Below, piece by piece: positions 9,309 to 21,765 of a stretch of DNA of 64,000 nucleotides. The notes beneath the pieces are model-generated. The model was not told the DNA's origin and did not search any database. It saw nothing but the letters and a program-made list of their open reading frames with translations. Positions within the stretch are counted from its first letter, which is position 1, and every line of letters starts with the position of its first letter. Made by a program: the position numbers and the translations under genes. Source of the stretch: Oceanimonas baumannii (GTDB lineage Bacteria; Pseudomonadota; Gammaproteobacteria; Enterobacterales; Aeromonadaceae); NCBI RefSeq assembly GCF_002245495.1, contig NZ_NQJF01000001.1, positions 1-64,000 of the forward strand, read 5' to 3'.

Positions 9309-11072
9309 TTACTCCGCCTTGGGCTGCTCGGTACGGATGGCCAGTTCAGCAAGGGCATCGGGGTTTGCCAGGCTGGGCGCATCGGTAAGCAGACAGGACG
9401 CCGTAGTGGTTTTCGGAAAGGCAATCACGTCCCGGATATTATCGGTGCCGGTCAGCAGCATCACCAGGCGATCCAGGCCAAAGGCCAGGCCGGCGTGAGG
9501 CGGGGTACCGTATTTGAGAGCATCGAGCAGGAAACCGAACTTCTCCTGCTGCTCTTCGGCGTTGATGCCGAGCAGACGGAACACGGTCTGCTGCATGGCA
9601 TTGTCGTGAATACGCACCGAGCCACCGCCCACTTCGTATCCGTTAATCACCATGTCATAGGCATTGGCGGCAGCCGTCAGCGGATTGGCTTCCAGCTCCT
9701 CGGCCGACATGTCCTTGGCCGCGGTGAAAGGATGGTGCATGGCGTAAAGACGGTCGTCTTCTTCCTCAAACATGGGGAAGTCCACCACCCACAGCGGTTT
9801 CCAGCTGTTTTCGACCAGCTCCAGATCCTTGCCCAGTTTCAGGCGCAGCGCACCCATGGCATCGCACACGACTTTGGCGGAGTCGGCACCAAAGAAAATA
9901 GCATCACCATCGGTGGCACCGGTGCGGCTGATAAGCTCGGCCACAATGCCTTCACTCAGGAACTTGGCAATGGGTGACTGCACACCTTCCAGCCCCTTGG
10001 CAACCTCGTTGACTTTCAGCCAGGCCAGCCCCTTGGCACCATAAATGCCCACGTACTTGCCGTATTCGTCAATCTGCTTGCGGGAAAGCGCCGCTCCACC
10101 GGGCACGCGCAAGGCGGCCACACGGCCTTTGGCATCGTTGGCGGGGCCGGAAAACACCTTAAAGTCCACGTCTTTCACCAGATCGGCGACGTCAGTCAGC
10201 TCCATGGCAATTCGCAGATCCGGCTTGTCGGAGCCATAGCGGCGCATGGCTTCGGCAAAGCTCATCACCGGGAAGGTGCCCAGATCCACACCGGCCACAT
10301 CCTGCCACAATTCACGCACCAGCTGCTCCATTACTTCACGTACCTGCTCGGCAGTCATGAAGGAGGTTTCCACATCGATCTGGGTAAACTCGGGCTGACG
10401 GTCGGCGCGCAGATCTTCATCGCGGAAACATTTTACAATCTGGTAATAACGATCGAAGCCACCCATCATCAGCAACTGCTTGAACAGCTGGGGCGACTGG
10501 GGCAACGCATAGAAATAGCCCTTGTGCACCCGGCTCGGTACCAGATAGTCCCGGGCACCTTCCGGTGTCGCCTTGGTCAGCATGGGGGTTTCAATATCCA
10601 GAAAACCGTGCTCATCCATAAACCGGCGCACCCGGCTGGTCACCTGAGCGCGGGTCTTCAGAAAACGGGCCTGCTCGGGGCGACGCAAATCCAGATAACG
10701 GTATTTCAGGCGCTGCTCTTCGGAGTTGTTCTGGTTGAAATCCAGCGGCAGCGGCGCAGCTTTGTTGATAATGGTGAGCTCATGAGCAAAGATTTCCACC
10801 TCGCCGGTCGCCATGTCCTTGTTCACCTGAGATTCCGGACGCGCACGCACCTGACCGGTAATCTGCACACAAAACTCGGCACGCAATTCAGAGGCCTTGT
10901 CGTAGGCTTCCGCCTTGTCGGGATCGAAAAACACCTGCACGATACCTTCACGGTCGCGCATGTCGATAAAGATAAGACCGCCCAGATCACGACGACGGTG
11001 AACCCAGCCACTGAGGGTTACGCTCTGGCCAACCAGGGAGGCATCTACCTGCCCGCAATAATGAGTGCGCAT
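9309..11072 (-). CDS. aspS: Aspartyl-tRNA synthetase
   Basis: Class IIb synthetase that charges tRNA-Asp. The 587-residue product has an N-terminal OB-fold anticodon domain ([20 protein letters not shown]), the class II motif 2 region ([19 protein letters not shown]), the bacterial GAD insertion domain (about 290-420), and motif 3 ([13 protein letters not shown]). Length matches bacterial-type AspRS (E. coli 590). It is the first gene of the aspS-nudB-yebC unit. A candidate minus-strand -10 (TATACT, 11150-11145) lies about 75 bp upstream. Confidence 0.98.
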   Translation of the reverse strand: MRTHYCGQVDASLVGQSVTLSGWVHRRRDLGGLIFIDMRDREGIVQVFFDPDKAEAYDKASELRAEFCVQITGQVRARPESQVNKDMATGEVEIFAHELTIINKAAPLPLDFNQNNSEEQRLKYRYLDLRRPEQARFLKTRAQVTSRVRRFMDEHGFLDIETPMLTKATPEGARDYLVPSRVHKGYFYALPQSPQLFKQLLMMGGFDRYYQIVKCFRDEDLRADRQPEFTQIDVETSFMTAEQVREVMEQLVRELWQDVAGVDLGTFPVMSFAEAMRRYGSDKPDLRIAMELTDVADLVKDVDFKVFSGPANDAKGRVAALRVPGGAALSRKQIDEYGKYVGIYGAKGLAWLKVNEVAKGLEGVQSPIAKFLSEGIVAELISRTGATDGDAIFFGADSAKVVCDAMGALRLKLGKDLELVENSWKPLWVVDFPMFEEEDDRLYAMHHPFTAAKDMSAEELEANPLTAAANAYDMVINGYEVGGGSVRIHDNAMQQTVFRLLGINAEEQQEKFGFLLDALKYGTPPHAGLAFGLDRLVMLLTGTDNIRDVIAFPKTTTASCLLTDAPSLANPDALAELAIRTEQPKAE

Positions 11073-11379
11073 GGAGTCTTCCTATGATGTGCTTTGGCTG
11101 CGACGCCCGGCCGCAGGCTTGAATTTGTCTGTAAACAGCGCGCTAGTATAATCGGAAACCCAAAGAGGGATCCAACCGCTTCGCCCGAACCGCTGCACGC
11201 CAGCTGTAAGCGATCAGCTTTACGCTGTCAGCAGCCCGAAGCCGGTTGTGATGATAGAGGCCTGCCTGAAATCCGGCCGGCCTGCAGGATGACCAGATTA
11301 GCAAGCACAGCACAAGACCTGCCAGCTACTCTTGGTCGACTTAAAACTGACAGCTGATAGCTTTGTTTTCAGGAGTGTT
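11073..11379. other. Intergenic region between aspS and yecE
   Basis: This 307-bp divergent gap has no convincing gene. It holds a candidate -10 for aspS on the minus strand (11150-11145) and a run of degenerate heptamers at 11206-11233. A GC-rich, partly palindromic stretch lies at 11260-11285. The yecE Shine-Dalgarno AGGAG lies at the right edge. Confidence 0.6.
11206..11233. repeat. Degenerate 7-bp tandem repeat, second copy
   Basis: Heptamers GTAAGCG, ATCAGCT, TTACGCT, GTCAGCA follow one another without gap. They are the same family as the run at 7917-7944, and both runs are in upstream regions of housekeeping genes. Confidence 0.5.
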
Positions 11380-14072
<2,693 letters not shown>

Positions 14073-14076
<4 letters not shown>

Positions 14077-14834
14077 AAAAAACAGCGATATCATTGTTTA
14101 CCCCCCTGCTGTTAAGTGCCTGTGCCGGCCAGATTGCACAGACCGAGCCTGCCTCCAGGCCAGTCACCGAACCCGAACTCAGCGCCGTGATGACCAGCCA
14201 GGAAGAACGGCTGGTGAACGCCATGGAGCAACAGAATGAGCGACTCAGTACCAACCATCATGCCTTTATGAGCGCTTTGCAGCAGGAAATCCGTAACCTG
14301 AAAAAGCACATGACGGCCGCCCAGCCTGCGGTTGCACCGGCTCAGGCCAGTCAGCAAACCGACAATGGCCCTGAGAATGAAACCCGGGACGGCAAGCTCA
14401 TTGTAGGAGAAACCGAAGACGTCTGGCTGGATGCGGTCAATGATCTGTTCCCTGCCCGCATCGATACCGGTGCCACTACCTCATCACTGAGTGCCCAGGA
14501 CATTACCGAGTTTGAACGGGACGGCAAACCCTGGGTGAGCTTTAATATGGCCCATGAAGGCGTGGACGAAAAACTGCCGGTAGAAGCCCCCCTGGTACGC
14601 TATGTACGCATTCGCCAGGCCTCAGCCGAAGAAGCCGAGCGCCGCCCGGTGGTTGAACTCAACCTTCGTCTTGGCCGGCTGTCGGAAAAAACCGAATTTA
14701 CCCTGGCCGATCGCTCGCAAATGACCTATCCGGTATTGCTGGGCCGCGAGTTTCTGAAAGATATCGCCGTAGTGGATATTGCCCGCCGTAATGTACAAGG
14801 CAAGCCCAAGCGTCCCAAACCTTCTAACGAGTAA
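14073..14834 (+). CDS. Retropepsin-like lipoprotein (Zn_protease/DUF785 family)
   Basis: Putative lipoprotein of the family often labelled ATP-dependent zinc protease, now viewed as retropepsin-like. The 253-residue product has a lipobox LSAC (Cys17) and a coiled-coil/linker region to about 105. The C-terminal aspartic-protease-like domain carries DTGATTSSL with candidate catalytic Asp131, then [12 protein letters not shown], a typical flap/Gly region. It overlaps cmoB by 4 nt and is followed by a transglutaminase-like membrane protein and an ATP-grasp ligase, a widely conserved trio. Substrate unknown. The family is clear; the activity is inference. Confidence 0.82.
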
Positions 14835-14839
14835 AGTCC

Positions 14840-16354
14840 ATGTACTCACGCAAACCCTTTTACCTGTTCGTCGCAGCCCTGTTTCTGATAGGGCTGGCAT
14901 TAATGCTTCACCGCCACTTCGTCTATGAGGTACCCTGGCTGCCCGGTGAAAAACGTCAGATCTGGTCGGTAGAAGCCAAAGTCGAATTTGACGCCAACGG
15001 CAGTCCGGTAAAAGCCTCCCTGGCCGTGCCCGGCAGTCAGCCCGGCTTCACCCTGATGAACGAGTCGGCTGCCTCGCCCGGCTATGGCTTATCCTTTATC
15101 CAGGCCAATGGCGGCACCCGGGCCGAATGGTCCATTCGTTCCGCCACCGGTCATCAGGAGCTGTATTACAAGGTCGACATGATGCTCGACCCCTTTGCCA
15201 CCGGCCCCATTGCCAACACCCCTCCCCGGATCACCCCGGTAGAAGTGGCCGAGCCCTATGCGACCGCCATGGATCAGGTGCTGAACCTGGCCCGGGAGCG
15301 TTCATCAGACAACATCACCCTGACCCGGGAACTGATCAAAGAACTGAACAACGGTGGTCAGAATGCCGAGTTGCTGGCACAGCACAAATCATCGGGTCCG
15401 CTGCTGGTAGATATGCTGCAACGCGCAGGCGTGCCCGCTCGTCTGCTGAAAGGCCTGTTGCTGGAAGACGGCCGTCGCCGCCAGCCACTGGCTGATGTGG
15501 TGCAGGTATTTGACAGTGAACGCTATGAAATCTTTAACCCGACCACCGGCACCCAGGGCCTGCAGGAAAACCTGCTGCTATGGGAATATCAATCTGCCCC
15601 GGTGCTGGATCTGGTTGGCGGCAGCAACTCCCGAGTGAGCTTCTCCATGCTGGAGCAGGAACAACCGGTGAACGTGGCGCTGGCCAAGAAATTTGAGCAA
15701 CCCGACTGGATTAACGTGTCACTCTATAACCTGCCACTGGAAGAGCAGGCTCTGTTCAAGGGGATATTGCTGATCCCCATCGGCGTCCTGGCCGTGGTGT
15801 TCCTGCGCATTATCGTGGGGGTAAAAACCTCGGGCACCTTTATGCCGGTGCTGATCGCCATGGCCTTTATTCAGACCAGTCTGCTGACCGGTCTGGTGGG
15901 TTTTCTGATTATTGTGGGCACAGGGCTGGTGCTGCGCTCCTATCTGTCACACCTGAACCTGCTGCTGGTGGCGCGAATATCTGCCGTGATCATCATGGTT
16001 ATCGGCATGATTGGCTTTTTCAGCATCGTGGCGTATCAGCTGGGGCTGACCGAAGGCATGAAGATCACCTTCTTCCCGATGATTATTCTGGCCTGGACCA
16101 TCGAGCGGATGTCGGTACTGTGGGAGGAAGAAGGCCCCAAGGAAGTTCTGAAGCAGGGAGGCGGTTCTCTGGTAGTCGCGGTGATGGCATTTCTCGCCAT
16201 GAACAACGAGCTGATCCGTCACCTCACCTTTAACTTCCTCGGCCTGCAGCTGATTGTAATGGCAGCCGTCCTGCTGCTGGGTAACTATACCGGCTATCGC
16301 CTGACCGAGCTCAAGCGATTCAAGCCCCTGGTAGATGAGCTGAAAAATGATTAA
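14840..16354 (+). CDS. Transglutaminase-like membrane protein with C-terminal 7-TM domain
   Basis: The 504-residue protein has an N-terminal membrane anchor (about 7-24) and a periplasmic domain of about 270 residues related to transglutaminase-like folds. The C-terminal membrane region from about 305 to 490 has roughly seven helices. Family members are described as inactive transglutaminases because the Cys-His-Asp triad is lost. I see no Cys in the domain, only VDMLQRAGVPARLLKGLLLEDG at the position where the catalytic region usually lies. It lies 5 nt after the retropepsin-like gene and overlaps the ATP-grasp gene by 8 nt. Confidence 0.8.
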   Translation: MYSRKPFYLFVAALFLIGLALMLHRHFVYEVPWLPGEKRQIWSVEAKVEFDANGSPVKASLAVPGSQPGFTLMNESAASPGYGLSFIQANGGTRAEWSIRSATGHQELYYKVDMMLDPFATGPIANTPPRITPVEVAEPYATAMDQVLNLARERSSDNITLTRELIKELNNGGQNAELLAQHKSSGPLLVDMLQRAGVPARLLKGLLLEDGRRRQPLADVVQVFDSERYEIFNPTTGTQGLQENLLLWEYQSAPVLDLVGGSNSRVSFSMLEQEQPVNVALAKKFEQPDWINVSLYNLPLEEQALFKGILLIPIGVLAVVFLRIIVGVKTSGTFMPVLIAMAFIQTSLLTGLVGFLIIVGTGLVLRSYLSHLNLLLVARISAVIIMVIGMIGFFSIVAYQLGLTEGMKITFFPMIILAWTIERMSVLWEEEGPKEVLKQGGGSLVVAVMAFLAMNNELIRHLTFNFLGLQLIVMAAVLLLGNYTGYRLTELKRFKPLVDELKND

Positions 16355-17318
16355 GGACCTGCTGGCCAAATATGCCTCGCCCTTTGAGCTGAGCCGCCAT
16401 GGCATTATGGGCATGAACCGGCGCAATATTTCCTATATCAGCCGCTACAATCCGCGGCGGCTGTATCCGCTGGTGGACGACAAGCTCAAGACCAAACAGA
16501 TATCCCTGGATGCGGGCGTTACCGTGCCGGATCTGGTGGGCGTTATCGAGTACCAACATCAGGTCTCCGGTTTGTGGGACATAGTAAAGGACTGGCCGGG
16601 CTTTTGTATCAAGCCGGCCAAGGGCTCCGGCGGCAAGGGCATTACGGTGATCGTGGATCACGATCGTAAAAACTTCACCAAGCCCAGCGGCAAGGCCGAA
16701 AGCATTGAAGATCTGGAACGCCATGTGTCCAATATTCTGGCCGGGCTCTATTCGCTCGGCGGCAAGCCGGATGTGGCGCTGATTGAAGCCTTGATCAACT
16801 TCGATGATGTCTTTGACGGCTTCTCCTATGAAGGGGTGCCCGATACCCGGGTGATTGTGTTCAAAGGCTTTCCCATTATGGCCATGATGCGGCTGTCCAC
16901 CAAGGCGTCTGACGGCAAGGCCAACCTGCACCAGGGGGCAGTGGGCGTGGGTCTCGACATCAACACCGGTCGTGCCATTCGGGCGGTGCAGTTTAATGCC
17001 GCCGTGCGCCACCATCCGGACACCGGCCGGGAGCTGTTTGAGCTGAAAGTTCCCTACTGGGAACAGCTGCTTAACCTGTCCTCATCCTGCTATGAGATGT
17101 CCGGGCTGGGTTACATCGGCACCGACATGGTGCTCGACAAGCAAAAAGGTCCCATGCTGCTGGAGCTGAACGCCCGCCCCGGGCTTGCCATTCAAACCGC
17201 CAATGCCGCCGGTCTGGTGCCGCGGTTACGCAAAATTGAAAAACTCGGCAAAAAGATCACCATGACGCCGGAAGAACGGGTGGCATTTTCACGCAGGGAA
17301 TTTGCCAGTGAACTTTAA
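16347..17318 (+). CDS. Alpha-L-glutamate ligase-like ATP-grasp protein (RimK-related)
   Basis: ATP-grasp family enzyme, 323 residues, expected to form an amide or peptide bond between a carboxylate and an amine using ATP. Visible features are an N-terminal MGMNRRNISYISRYNPRRLY, the ATP-binding loop IKPAKGSGGKGITVIVDHD (about 90-108), and the metal-binding acidic end GTDMVLDKQKGPMLLELNARPG. No signal peptide is present, so it is cytosolic, whereas its two partners face the periplasm. Substrate and acceptor are not known. Confidence 0.85.
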   Translation: MIKDLLAKYASPFELSRHGIMGMNRRNISYISRYNPRRLYPLVDDKLKTKQISLDAGVTVPDLVGVIEYQHQVSGLWDIVKDWPGFCIKPAKGSGGKGITVIVDHDRKNFTKPSGKAESIEDLERHVSNILAGLYSLGGKPDVALIEALINFDDVFDGFSYEGVPDTRVIVFKGFPIMAMMRLSTKASDGKANLHQGAVGVGLDINTGRAIRAVQFNAAVRHHPDTGRELFELKVPYWEQLLNLSSSCYEMSGLGYIGTDMVLDKQKGPMLLELNARPGLAIQTANAAGLVPRLRKIEKLGKKITMTPEERVAFSRREFASEL

Positions 17319-17373
17319 GCCAGACGCCAACGTAACAGCATAAACTGGCCCATTACCGTTTCTACTAAACAAA

Positions 17374-17405
17374 AAATGGCACCGGGGTAAACCCCGGTAC
17401 CATTT
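17374..17405. terminator. Bidirectional hairpin between the ATP-grasp gene and rluB
   Basis: A 15-bp stem, AAATGGCACCGGGGT pairing with ACCCCGGTACCATTT across a 2-nt loop with one mismatch, has A/T tracts on both sides. It lies between two convergent genes and can serve both strands. Confidence 0.75.
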
Positions 17406-17431
17406 CTACTTCCTGACGTCAGCCTTTCAGC

Positions 17432-18370
17432 TTACATCCGGGTCTTACGTTTTTGCCGCTGGCCCGGTTTGGGGCCGCGAGAGCCGGTCGGCGCCGGCTT
17501 TTTCGGGGCGGCACCGGTACCAGCACCTTTCACCCGGGTATTGTGCTTGCGCACCGCCTTGCGGATGCGGGCCACCTGTTTGAAGCGATCGGGGGCATTA
17601 ACGTCAACCTTGCTTTCCTGCTCCGGGGGCAATCCCACGGCTTTGCGCAGGTAATTCACCTGATCCAGCGCCAGCTCGGACCACCCCCCCCGGGGCAGGT
17701 TCTTGGGCATCTCAATTTTGCCGTAGCGCACCCGCATCAGGCGGCTCACCTGAACTCCCTGAGACTCCCACAACCGGCGCACTTCACGATTGCGTCCTTC
17801 CTTCAGGGTAACGTGAAACCAGAGGTTCATACCCTCACCACCAGTGTATTTCAGGGTATCGAAACGGGCTTCGCCGTCTTCCAGCATCACGCCCTTGCGC
17901 AGCCGCTGCAGCATGGCTTCATTCACTTCGCCAAATACGCGCACGGCATATTCCCGGTCAATTTCATGCCGGGGGTGCATCAAGCGGTTGGCCAGCTCAC
18001 CATCGGTGGTGAACAGCAACAGACCGGAGGTGTTTACATCCAGCCGACCCACCGCCACCCAGCGAGCTCCCTGCAGCCTTGGCAGACGATCGAATACCGT
18101 AGGACGGCCCTCCGGATCCTTGCGTGTGCTCACTTCGCCTTCCGGCTTGTGATAGGCCAGCACCCGGCAGACTATGTCGCTTTCAGCCTGGGTTTCCACC
18201 ACATGACCATCAAGACGAATATTCTCACTGCCGGTAACCCGATCACCCAGCACCGCGACCTTGCCGTCCACGCTCACCCGGCCCTGGCTGATCATGGCTT
18301 CAATTTCCCGGCGCGAACCCTTGCCGGCCCGGGCCAGCACTTTTTGCAGTTTTTCAGTCATGTTGTTCAC
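17432..18370 (-). CDS. rluB: RluB, 23S rRNA pseudouridine-2605 synthase
   Basis: Pseudouridine synthase of the RsuA/RluB family. The 312-residue product has an N-terminal S4 RNA-binding domain ([20 protein letters not shown]), the catalytic segment with [20 protein letters not shown] (Asp is the nucleophile), and a basic C-terminal tail (about 260-312) rich in Lys/Arg/Gly. Its stop-side neighbour is the terminator at 17374-17405. It begins immediately after yciO on the same strand. Confidence 0.94.
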   Translation of the reverse strand: MNNMTEKLQKVLARAGKGSRREIEAMISQGRVSVDGKVAVLGDRVTGSENIRLDGHVVETQAESDIVCRVLAYHKPEGEVSTRKDPEGRPTVFDRLPRLQGARWVAVGRLDVNTSGLLLFTTDGELANRLMHPRHEIDREYAVRVFGEVNEAMLQRLRKGVMLEDGEARFDTLKYTGGEGMNLWFHVTLKEGRNREVRRLWESQGVQVSRLMRVRYGKIEMPKNLPRGGWSELALDQVNYLRKAVGLPPEQESKVDVNAPDRFKQVARIRKAVRKHNTRVKGAGTGAAPKKPAPTGSRGPKPGQRQKRKTRM

Positions 18371-18991
18371 TTATTCAAAAGGAGTGATATCGCCCGCGCC
18401 TTCACGCACGATCACCGGGTTATCGTCATACAAGTCCACCACTGTGGTAGGCTTTGAATCAATGACACCGCCGTCAATAATCAGATCCACCACCTTTTCC
18501 AGCCGGTTGCGGATCTCAAAGGGGTCGAATTCCGCCTCGTTCTCTCCAGGCAAAATCAGGCTGCAGGACATCAGCGGCTCACCCAGAGCCTCAAGCAGCG
18601 CCAGACTGATGGCATGATCCGGTACCCGCAGGCCAATGGTCTTGCGCTTGGGGTTCTGCAAGCGTTTGGGCACTTCCTTGGTGGCCCGCAGAATAAAGGT
18701 GTACGCTCCCGGTGTATTGTTTTTCATCAGCCGGAAGGCACCATTGTCGACCCGGGCATAAGCGGAAAGCTCTGACAGATCACGGCACACCAGAGTGAAG
18801 TTGTGCTCCTTGTCGATCTGGCGAATGCGGCAGATACGTTCCATCGCATTTTTATCGCCCACCAGGCAGCCAATGGCATAGCCCGAGTCGGTGGGGTATA
18901 CCAGCACACCACCCTGGCGGACAATGGCCACGGCCTGATTAATCAGCCGAGGCTGCGGGTTATCTGGATGAATTTCAAAAAACTGACTCAT
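18371..18991 (-). CDS. yciO: YciO, TsaC/Sua5-family protein
   Basis: Member of the YrdC/Sua5 fold that includes threonylcarbamoyl-AMP synthases. The 206-residue length is identical to E. coli YciO. Features include GGVLVYPTDSGYAIGCLVGD, the KxR-like nucleotide-binding NPKRKTIGLRVPDH, and a C-terminal VDLYDDNPVIVREGAGD. Whether it supports t6A synthesis is uncertain, because YciO is a paralogue of the essential TsaC. It is abutted by rluB and lies 18 bp after rnm. Confidence 0.92.
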   Translation of the reverse strand: MSQFFEIHPDNPQPRLINQAVAIVRQGGVLVYPTDSGYAIGCLVGDKNAMERICRIRQIDKEHNFTLVCRDLSELSAYARVDNGAFRLMKNNTPGAYTFILRATKEVPKRLQNPKRKTIGLRVPDHAISLALLEALGEPLMSCSLILPGENEAEFDPFEIRNRLEKVVDLIIDGGVIDSKPTTVVDLYDDNPVIVREGAGDITPFE

Positions 18992-19009
18992 GATTCCTCC
19001 CGGAATGAT

Positions 19010-19834
19010 TTAAAGAAAGCGCTCCCACACGGGCGTTGCTTCTTTGGGCAGCCACAACTGACGCCCCAACTCCCGCCACTGGCTGGGAAAGTGAAAGTCG
19101 GAGCCCACAGACGCATCCAGGCCATATTCCCGGCTCCACTTACCCAGCGTGGCACGTTCTTGCGGACTTTGCTGAGCCATGGACACTTCCATGGCATTAC
19201 CACCGGCCTCGGCAAAGGCTGCGAGCATTTTTCTTATCCACTTGTTGGACAGATCGTAACGAGTAGGGTGCGCCAGCACCGCTACTCCGCCAGACGCCTG
19301 GATAGTGCCGATAGCCTCGCCCAGCGAGCACCAGTCCGGCGGCACATAGCCGGTATTACCCCGGCTAAGAAATTTTTTGAACACCTTGGCCATGGAGTCG
19401 GCAGCCCCCTGCTCCAACAGCCAGCGCGCCATATGAGTGCGGGTAATCGCCGCATCACCGGCCAGGGCTCTGGCTCCTTCATAAGCACCGGGGTAACGGG
19501 CCTTTTCCAGCCGTTCGCCCATTAACCGGGCACGGGCATCGCGCCGGACAGACTGCTCGCCCAGCAAGGCAGCAAGGTCGTGGTGGGCTGGATCCAGGTT
19601 CAGCCCCACCACGTGAATTTCCTTGTGCTCCCACAACGCCGAAATTTCTACTCCACAAACCAGCCGGATGCCGTGCTCATCGGCAGCGGCCTGAGCTTCG
19701 TCCAGACCGGCTACCGTATCGTGATCGGTCAGTGCCAGCACGTCCACTTCTTTTTCCGCAGCGCGCGCCAGCAAGGCGGACGGACTCAGGCTGCCATCGG
19801 AGGCGGTGGAATGGCTGTGCAGATCGATGCGCAT
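19010..19834 (-). CDS. rnm: Rnm (YciV/TrpH), PHP-domain 5'-3' exoribonuclease
   Basis: PHP-family phosphoesterase, known in E. coli as RNase AM, which trims the 5' ends of rRNAs. The 274-residue product opens with the metal motif MRIDLHSHSTASDGSLSPS and has the later metal ligands ALTDHDTVAG, VCGVEISA, LAHPTRYDLS and ASVGSDFHFPS. It is divergent from the trp operon, the location that gave it the name trpH. Confidence 0.94.
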   Translation of the reverse strand: MRIDLHSHSTASDGSLSPSALLARAAEKEVDVLALTDHDTVAGLDEAQAAADEHGIRLVCGVEISALWEHKEIHVVGLNLDPAHHDLAALLGEQSVRRDARARLMGERLEKARYPGAYEGARALAGDAAITRTHMARWLLEQGAADSMAKVFKKFLSRGNTGYVPPDWCSLGEAIGTIQASGGVAVLAHPTRYDLSNKWIRKMLAAFAEAGGNAMEVSMAQQSPQERATLGKWSREYGLDASVGSDFHFPSQWRELGRQLWLPKEATPVWERFL

Positions 19835-19854
19835 AAAAAATCCTGTGCTCAGGC

Positions 19855-19889
19855 TTGACTTGACCCCACAAATATCGTTTAACTGTATC
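19855..19889 (+). promoter_or_regulatory. Candidate trp operon promoter
   Basis: Two overlapping -35-like hexamers (TTGACT at 19855 and TTGACC at 19860) precede -10-like TTAACT (19879) or CTGTAT (19883) with 17-18 bp spacing. Transcription would start about 20-25 nt before the leader peptide. A clear palindromic TrpR operator is not visible, so repressor control is unproven. Confidence 0.5.
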
Positions 19890-19917
19890 CAGTTTTTCGA
19901 TTAGCGAGATGAGCGAC

Positions 19918-19968
19918 ATGTTTCAGCAAATTTCCACTCTGACCATTTGGTGGTGGCACACTCCCTGA
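19918..19968 (+). CDS. trpL: TrpL, trp operon leader peptide
   Basis: A 16-codon frame (MFQQISTLTIWWWHTP) with three consecutive Trp codons at 19948-19956 lies upstream of a terminator hairpin. This is the classical attenuation layout: ribosome stalling at UGG codons when charged tRNA-Trp is scarce favours an antiterminator. Three tandem Trp codons exceed the two of E. coli TrpL. Confidence 0.9.
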   Translation: MFQQISTLTIWWWHTP

Positions 19969-20015
19969 AGCGGGTGTGATTTGCTGTGTGCGTTCAACAG
20001 TCTCAGCGAAACATG

Positions 20016-20042
20016 AAAGCCCGCAACTCTGCGGGCTTTTTT
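20016..20042 (+). terminator. trp attenuator terminator
   Basis: AAAGCCCGC-AACTCT-GCGGGCTTT followed by a run of T forms a 9-bp stem with a U tract. It lies 48 nt after the trpL stop and is the regulated intrinsic terminator of the trp leader. Confidence 0.92.
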
Positions 20043-20065
20043 ATTATCCAGTAAAAGGTAACACG

Positions 20066-20200
20066 ATGAAACCGACCTTTATTAATTTTTGGCGATGGCA
20101 ACCTGACAACCAGCCTGTACAGCAACCGGCATTCGCGTCCATTACCGACAACGACATTGCCAGCCAGGTCATCAGACAAATCCCTGATGATCAGCATTAA
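20066..20200 (+). CDS. Small 44-residue ORF between the trp attenuator and trpE
   Basis: ATG at 20066 is preceded by AAAAGG at 8-9 nt spacing and encodes MKPTFINFWRWQPDNQ and 28 more residues, ending 17 nt before trpE. It contains two Trp codons near its start (NFWRW) and an acidic, hydrophilic tail. I recognise no domain. Its place inside the operon suggests a second translated leader or a small conserved protein. The ribosome site and coding-like composition support it being real. Function unknown. Confidence 0.6.
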   Translation: MKPTFINFWRWQPDNQPVQQPAFASITDNDIASQVIRQIPDDQH

Positions 20201-20217
20201 CTGATAAGGAAACCCCA

Positions 20218-21765
20218 ATGGCGCAAGGTCAGCCCCACGTTTTATTGCAAGATGCACCCTACACCGATGATCCCCTGGCGTTATACAGCGCCCTCAGTCA
20301 GCCAGGCGACAACAGCCTGCTGTTTGAATCCGCCGAAATAGATACCAAGGCGGGTACCCAAAGTCTGCTGATGCTTGACGCTTGTGTGCGCCTGGTATGC
20401 CACGGCCGGACCGTTACCCTGACCGCCCTGAATAGCAATGGCCTGCCGGCACTCACGCTGGTCCAGCAGGCACTCGGCGGCGAGCTCACTGAAAGCACCC
20501 TCACCGTAACCCTGGGCGAGGCCGATACCAATCTTGACGAAGACAGCCGGCTCAAGGCACCGTCCGTGCTGGAAACCATCCGGCTTATTCTGACCCGCTT
20601 TAACGCCGACCAGGGCCAGCAGCACCTGTTTATGGCTGGTACCTTTGCCTATGATCTGATTGCCGCCACCGAACGCCTGCCGGAAGTAAACGAGGGCATC
20701 AACCACTGCCCCGATTTCTGTTTTTATCTGGCAGAAACCCTGATCACCCTGGATCATGTGAAAGAGCAGTGTCACCTGACCGCCTGCGCCTTTGACCCGG
20801 CCGAACAAGAGCGACTGCAAACCCGCCTGAATACGCTGGCCACCGCCTGTGGTGAACGCCATAGCAGCCCCAGTGCCGAGTCCGGCTTCAGCGGTAAAGT
20901 GACCACCAACAAGAGCGACGCCGAGTTCCGCGCCGATGTAGAACGGCTCAAGGGGAATATTGTGGCCGGAGACATCTTTCAGGTGGTGCCGTCGCGCTGC
21001 TTTACCCTGCCCTGTCCCAGCCCCCTGGCGGCCTATGGCAAACTCAAGCAGACCAACCCCAGCCCCTACATGTTTTATGTGAACGATCAGGATTTCATTC
21101 TGTTTGGTGCCAGCCCCGAGAGCTCGGTGAAATTTGAAAGCCATCACCGTCAGGTAGAAATGTATCCCATCGCCGGCACCCGCCGCCGGGGCTTTAACCC
21201 GGACGGCAGCATCAATCTGGATCTGGATGGCCGCATTGAGCTGGAGCTGCGCCAGGACGAAAAGGAAACCGCCGAGCACCTGATGCTGGTGGATCTGGCC
21301 CGCAACGACATTGCCCGTATCAGCGAGCCCGGCAGCCGCTATGTGAAAGATCTGCTGAGTGTGGATCGTTACAGCCACGTCATGCATCTGGTATCTCGGG
21401 TGGTCGGCCGACTTCGCGCCGACCTCGACGCCCTGCATGGCTACCAGGCCTGCATGAACATGGGCACCCTCACCGGTGCGCCCAAAATTCGCGCCAGTGA
21501 GCTGATCAGAGAAGTGGAAGGCCAGCGCCGGGGCAGCTACGGCGGTGCCGTGGGCTATGTTAACGGTCTGGGTGACATGGACACCTGCATCGTAATTCGC
21601 TCCGCCTTTGTCAGTTCCGGGCTGGCCCACGTACAGGCCGGTGCCGGCGTGGTCTACGACTCGGACCCGCAAGCGGAAGCCGACGAAACCCGCAACAAGG
21701 CCGCGGCAGTACTGAATGCCATCGCCCTTTCCCATGGCACCACACTGGCGGAGGTGAGCGCATGA
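20218..21765 (+). CDS. trpE: TrpE, anthranilate synthase component I
   Basis: Converts chorismate plus ammonia (from TrpG) to anthranilate. The 515-residue product has the Trp feedback-binding element [14 protein letters not shown] near residue 36 and the chorismate-binding domain with [48 protein letters not shown] and [11 protein letters not shown]. It overlaps trpG by 4 nt. Start ATG with AAGG upstream. Confidence 0.98.
   Translation: MAQGQPHVLLQDAPYTDDPLALYSALSQPGDNSLLFESAEIDTKAGTQSLLMLDACVRLVCHGRTVTLTALNSNGLPALTLVQQALGGELTESTLTVTLGEADTNLDEDSRLKAPSVLETIRLILTRFNADQGQQHLFMAGTFAYDLIAATERLPEVNEGINHCPDFCFYLAETLITLDHVKEQCHLTACAFDPAEQERLQTRLNTLATACGERHSSPSAESGFSGKVTTNKSDAEFRADVERLKGNIVAGDIFQVVPSRCFTLPCPSPLAAYGKLKQTNPSPYMFYVNDQDFILFGASPESSVKFESHHRQVEMYPIAGTRRRGFNPDGSINLDLDGRIELELRQDEKETAEHLMLVDLARNDIARISEPGSRYVKDLLSVDRYSHVMHLVSRVVGRLRADLDALHGYQACMNMGTLTGAPKIRASELIREVEGQRRGSYGGAVGYVNGLGDMDTCIVIRSAFVSSGLAHVQAGAGVVYDSDPQAEADETRNKAAAVLNAIALSHGTTLAEVSA

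Noticed and set aside
19866-19900. TrpR operator at the trp promoter
   Set aside because: Only a partial match to the operator half (GTTTAACTGT); no palindrome of the expected quality, so not claimed.
20281-21735. 484-codon open frame opposite trpE
   Set aside because: It lies entirely against a perfect TrpE; the length reflects GC-biased third positions, and no domain or ribosome site is seen.
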